A stretch of 46,729 bases of DNA. It comes from Carboxylicivirga litoralis (lineage in GTDB: Bacteria > Bacteroidota > Bacteroidia > Bacteroidales > Marinilabiliaceae). The notes under the pieces were generated by a model. The model was given only the letters and a program-made list of their open reading frames with translations. It searched no databases and was not told the DNA's origin. Position 1 is the first letter of the stretch, and every line of letters starts with the position of its first letter. Shown here one piece after another: positions 45,051 through 46,729 of this stretch. The position numbers were made by a program, and so were the translations under genes. The stretch covers positions 1 through 46,729 of the forward strand of contig NZ_JAFMVC010000029.1 of the NCBI RefSeq assembly GCF_025499605.1, in the 5' to 3' direction.

Positions 45051-46100
45051 TTAATCATTTTTCTTAATTGGGTTCCATCCCTGTGCTTGCAATTCTACTT
45101 CCTGATCGGCATTTGTCACCAGGTAATGGCCTTTGCTTTCTTCCGTTATATGACCAATGATATAAATATTAACATCACCGGCATCTTTAAATTTTTCATA
45201 GTCATCCTGGCTGATGGTAAACAATAATTCATAGTCTTCGCCACCATTTAGAGCTGTAACAGTTGGATTAATGCCCATTTCGTCGGCCAGCATCGATGTG
45301 GTTGGGTCAATTGGAATTTTATTCTCATATACACGACAGCCCGTTTTAGATTGTGTGCAGATGTGCAACAATTCGCTCGATAGACCATCTGATATATCAA
45401 TCATCGATGTCGGAACTACATTTAGCTTGTCCAATAATTCAGTTACTTCTTTGCGGGCTTCAGGTTTTAACTGGCGGCCTAATATATAATCGTATCCGCT
45501 TAAATCAGGTTGTGCCTGTGGGTTATCGGCATAAACTCTTTTTTCACGCTCTAGTAATTGTAAACCCATATAGGCACCGCCTAAGTCGCCGGAGACACAA
45601 ATTAAATCATTAGGTTGAGAACCATTGCGATAAGCCATTTTGCCTTCCTCACCTTCGCCTAATGCTGTTACGCTAATGGTTAAACCTGTTAGTGATGATG
45701 TGGTATCTCCACCAACCAGATCTACATTATAATAGTCGCAGGCTGCATAAATACCTTCGTATAATTCGTCAATTGCTTCAACCGACATTTTAGAGCTGAG
45801 CCCAAGTGAAACTGTAATTTGCTTTGGTGTAGCATTCATGGCGTAAACGTCACTGACATTAACTACTACAGCTTTGTAACCCAAGTGTTTTAGGGGTGTA
45901 TAAGTCAGGTCGAAGTGAATGCCTTCAAGCAGCAGGTCGGTGGTTACCACTGTTTTCTTTTGTTGAAAGTCCAATACTGCTGCATCATCGCCTACTCCTT
46001 TTAATGTTGATGCATGTTTAAGTTTTATATTGTCGGTTAGGTGATGGATTAAGCCAAATTCACCTAATTGTCCTAATTCTGTTTTTTTGCCCTCGCTCAT
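45051..46100 (-). CDS. thiL: Thiamine-monophosphate kinase
   Basis: A 349-residue PurM-fold enzyme that phosphorylates thiamine monophosphate to thiamine diphosphate. It shows TELGQLGEFGLIHHL, the metal and ATP loop GVGDDAAVLDF, TTDLLLEGIHFDLTYTPLKH, VVNVSDVYAMNATPKQ, DLVGGDTTSSLTGL, and the C-terminal DISDGLSSELLHICTQSKTG and GGEDYELLFTI. An upstream in-frame ATG at 46121 is only 1 bp from the -7 box and cannot be on the message, so the ATG at 46100 is used. Single gene. Confidence 0.95.
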   Translation of the reverse strand: MSEGKKTELGQLGEFGLIHHLTDNIKLKHASTLKGVGDDAAVLDFQQKKTVVTTDLLLEGIHFDLTYTPLKHLGYKAVVVNVSDVYAMNATPKQITVSLGLSSKMSVEAIDELYEGIYAACDYYNVDLVGGDTTSSLTGLTISVTALGEGEEGKMAYRNGSQPNDLICVSGDLGGAYMGLQLLEREKRVYADNPQAQPDLSGYDYILGRQLKPEARKEVTELLDKLNVVPTSMIDISDGLSSELLHICTQSKTGCRVYENKIPIDPTTSMLADEMGINPTVTALNGGEDYELLFTISQDDYEKFKDAGDVNIYIIGHITEESKGHYLVTNADQEVELQAQGWNPIKKND

Positions 46101-46122
46101 GTTCGATTTTTTGAATAACATG

Positions 46123-46130
46123 CAAAAGTA
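46123..46130 (-). promoter_or_regulatory. -7 box (TACTTTTG) for thiL
   Basis: Exact TAnnTTTG match on the minus strand, 22 bp ahead of the chosen thiL start; it rules out the ATG at 46121. Confidence 0.65.
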
Positions 46131-46168
46131 ATCATTGAAAAAACGTGGCGCAACCGTAATAAAATATA

Positions 46169-46186
46169 TTTAAAACACCTTTTAAA
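46169..46186. promoter_or_regulatory. Candidate activator site upstream of the first sigma-54 promoter
   Basis: TTTAAAACACCTTTTAAA is a perfect 7-bp inverted repeat around CACC, about 38 bp upstream of the -24 element. A related sequence precedes the second promoter, so it may be the binding site of an enhancer-binding protein. AT-rich palindromes arise easily by chance. Confidence 0.35.
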
Positions 46187-46222
46187 ATCTTTTTACTCTT
46201 TTTGTCAAATGATGAAGAATTT

Positions 46223-46238
46223 TGGTACACCTATTGCA
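46223..46238 (+). promoter_or_regulatory. Sigma-54 promoter of the first small RNA
   Basis: TGGTACACCTATTGCA fits the sigma-54 consensus TGGYACG-N4-TTGCW except one spacer base. GG is at 46224-46225 and GC at 46236-46237, exactly 10 bp apart. The predicted start is about 46249, at CAG. Confidence 0.75.
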
Positions 46239-46248
46239 ATTAGTAGGG

Positions 46249-46321
46249 CAGATTTTTTTCATAGATTTGGGTTTAGGTTATTGAAAAAGCCGGTTTTACA
46301 AACGTGTAGAGCCGGCTTTTT
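46249..46321 (+). ncRNA. Candidate sigma-54-dependent small RNA, copy 1
   Basis: Predicted transcript of about 73 nt. It begins at CAG, twelve bases past the -12 element, and has a mostly unpaired 5' part (46251-46288 is identical to 46431-46468). It ends in a terminator hairpin: arms 46284-46300 and 46305-46321, 17 bp including two G-U pairs, loop AACG, and a T tract that forms the lower stem. No reading frame of useful length is present. The 5' T7-C can also pair with the GAAAAA that begins the hairpin, so an alternative fold is possible. Function unknown; a trans-acting RNA with the conserved 5' region as its seed is the simplest guess. Confidence 0.65.
46284..46321 (+). terminator. Terminator hairpin of small RNA copy 1
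   Basis: AAAAAGCCGGTTTTACA pairs with TGTAGAGCCGGCTTTTT around AACG, ending in five T. Confidence 0.85.
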
Positions 46322-46363
46322 AACATTGTAGTGTGTGATTATTTCAACTATTTTAACAATTTA

Positions 46364-46379
46364 TTTAAAATACCTTAAA
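46364..46379. promoter_or_regulatory. Candidate activator site upstream of the second sigma-54 promoter
   Basis: TTTAAAATACCTTAAA resembles the site at 46169-46186 (shared core TTTAAAAYACCTT) and lies about 22 bp upstream of the -24 element. Confidence 0.3.
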
Positions 46380-46399
46380 GTTGAAAAAAATAGAATTTG

Positions 46400-46415
46400 T
46401 GGCATAGCACTTGCT
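46400..46415 (+). promoter_or_regulatory. Sigma-54 promoter of the second small RNA
   Basis: TGGCATAGCACTTGCT: TGGCA, then TTGCT with GG (46401-46402) and GC (46413-46414) 10 bp apart. The predicted start is about 46426, again at CAG. Confidence 0.75.
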
Positions 46416-46425
46416 TTAATCCTGA

Positions 46426-46501
46426 CAGTAGATTTTTTTCATAGATTTGGGTTTAGGTTATTGAAAAAACGGTTTTGCCAACGGGTAGAGTCGTTTTTTT
46501 T
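46426..46501 (+). ncRNA. Candidate sigma-54-dependent small RNA, copy 2
   Basis: Predicted transcript of about 76 nt, paralogous to copy 1. It starts CAGTAG, with three extra bases relative to copy 1, then has the same 38-nt stretch (46431-46468). Its terminator hairpin (arms 46464-46479 and 46484-46499, loop AACG) has a different stem sequence from copy 1 but the same length and shape. Several base pairs change on both sides (G-C to A-U at the stem base, A-U to C-G next to the loop), which supports selection on the RNA structure. No open reading frame is seen. It lies 154 bp upstream of the initiator tRNA and in the same direction. Confidence 0.65.
46464..46501 (+). terminator. Terminator hairpin of small RNA copy 2
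   Basis: AAAAAACGGTTTTGCC pairs with GGTAGAGTCGTTTTTT (with G-U pairs) around the AACG loop, then two more T. Confidence 0.82.
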
Positions 46502-46514
46502 ATTGCTGTATTTG

Positions 46515-46562
46515 TCCTTGCAAATCTGTGGATTAACCAAAGAGATGCTAAGATGCAATTCT
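46515..46562. repeat. Fragment resembling a dispersed intergenic repeat
   Basis: The phrases AAATCTGTGGATTAACC and AGAGATGCTAAGATGCAA resemble dispersed intergenic phrases seen in many bacteria and echo the copies near 22000 and 24600. A weak call. Confidence 0.3.
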
Positions 46563-46579
46563 CAAATGCGAAAAATATA

Positions 46580-46611
46580 TTTGCACATTAATTTAAAAGG
46601 TTCTATATTTG
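46580..46611 (+). promoter_or_regulatory. Promoter of the initiator tRNA gene
   Basis: TATATTTG at 46604-46611 matches TAnnTTTG exactly, with TTTG at 46580-46583 placed 20 bp upstream as the -33 element. That upstream TTTG is itself the end of another TATATTTG (46576-46583), so two promoters may overlap. Confidence 0.6.
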
Positions 46612-46655
46612 CATCCGCATTTGAGACAGATAACAAGCGTGTTATTAAGATATAT

Positions 46656-46729
<74 letters not shown>

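Noticed and set aside
46249-46501. Ordinary thiL or tRNA-associated terminators
   Set aside because: thiL runs the other way and ends at 45051, the tRNA lies downstream, and no other gene ends here; each hairpin has its own promoter and a conserved 5' part.

Overview
This 46.7 kb window is chromosomal DNA from a Bacteroidota bacterium, most likely of the Marinilabiliales/Bacteroidales side. The evidence is the set of type IX secretion (T9SS) genes (porX, porW/sprE, sprA), an RprX/RprY-like two-component pair, GSCFA, DUF4296 and Wzi families, a class II (B12) ribonucleotide reductase, and many promoters matching the Bacteroidetes -7 box TAnnTTTG. Most genes are ordinary housekeeping genes; no phage, integrase, transposase or CRISPR array is visible.

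Layout. 1-206: short intergenic piece with an imperfect palindrome. 207-3954 (minus): four-gene operon of a PagL-like lipid A deacylase, a DUF2807 lipoprotein, a GT2 and a GT4 glycosyltransferase. 4135-9450 (plus): Wzi-like outer-membrane protein, polyprenyl-phosphate sugar-1-phosphate transferase, DUF4296 lipoprotein, an amidohydrolase-like protein without its catalytic barrel, and CysQ. 9605-15143 (plus): pgk, waaA, and the B12-dependent ribonucleotide reductase behind a structured 441-bp gap. 15304-20362 (minus): porX and porW/sprE. 20604-23585 (plus): a sigma-54-dependent response regulator, a small membrane protein and a periplasmic transglutaminase-like protein. 23586-24678: degenerate 40-41 bp tandem repeats and a small membrane gene that appears frameshifted. 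24679-29847 (plus): leuS, a YitT-family protein, an M23 peptidase. 29897-30463 (minus): purN. 30636-36303 (plus): acpP-fabF-rnc, rprX-rprY, GSCFA protein. 36352-46100 (minus): gcvH, sprA, ruvA, thiL. 46101-46655: two tandem RNA elements. 46656-46729: initiator tRNA-Met, running to the window edge.

The genes centre on the cell envelope: lipid A and Kdo chemistry (PagL-like, WaaA), surface polysaccharide (GT4, GT2, WbaP-like, Wzi), fatty acid synthesis (AcpP, FabF), and T9SS secretion (PorX, PorW, SprA).

The most interesting find lies between thiL and the tRNA. Two tandem units, offset by 180 bp in their conserved part, each have a near-consensus sigma-54 promoter (-24 GG / -12 GC), a predicted start at the same CAG, an identical 38-nt stretch, and a 16-17 bp terminator hairpin whose arms covary and keep the same AACG loop. 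I read them as a pair of sigma-54-dependent small RNAs, about 73 and 76 nt, with a shared seed region. Each also has a TTTAAAA-N4-TTTTAAA-like inverted repeat upstream that could bind an enhancer-binding protein. All of this is read from sequence; transcription and function are inferred.
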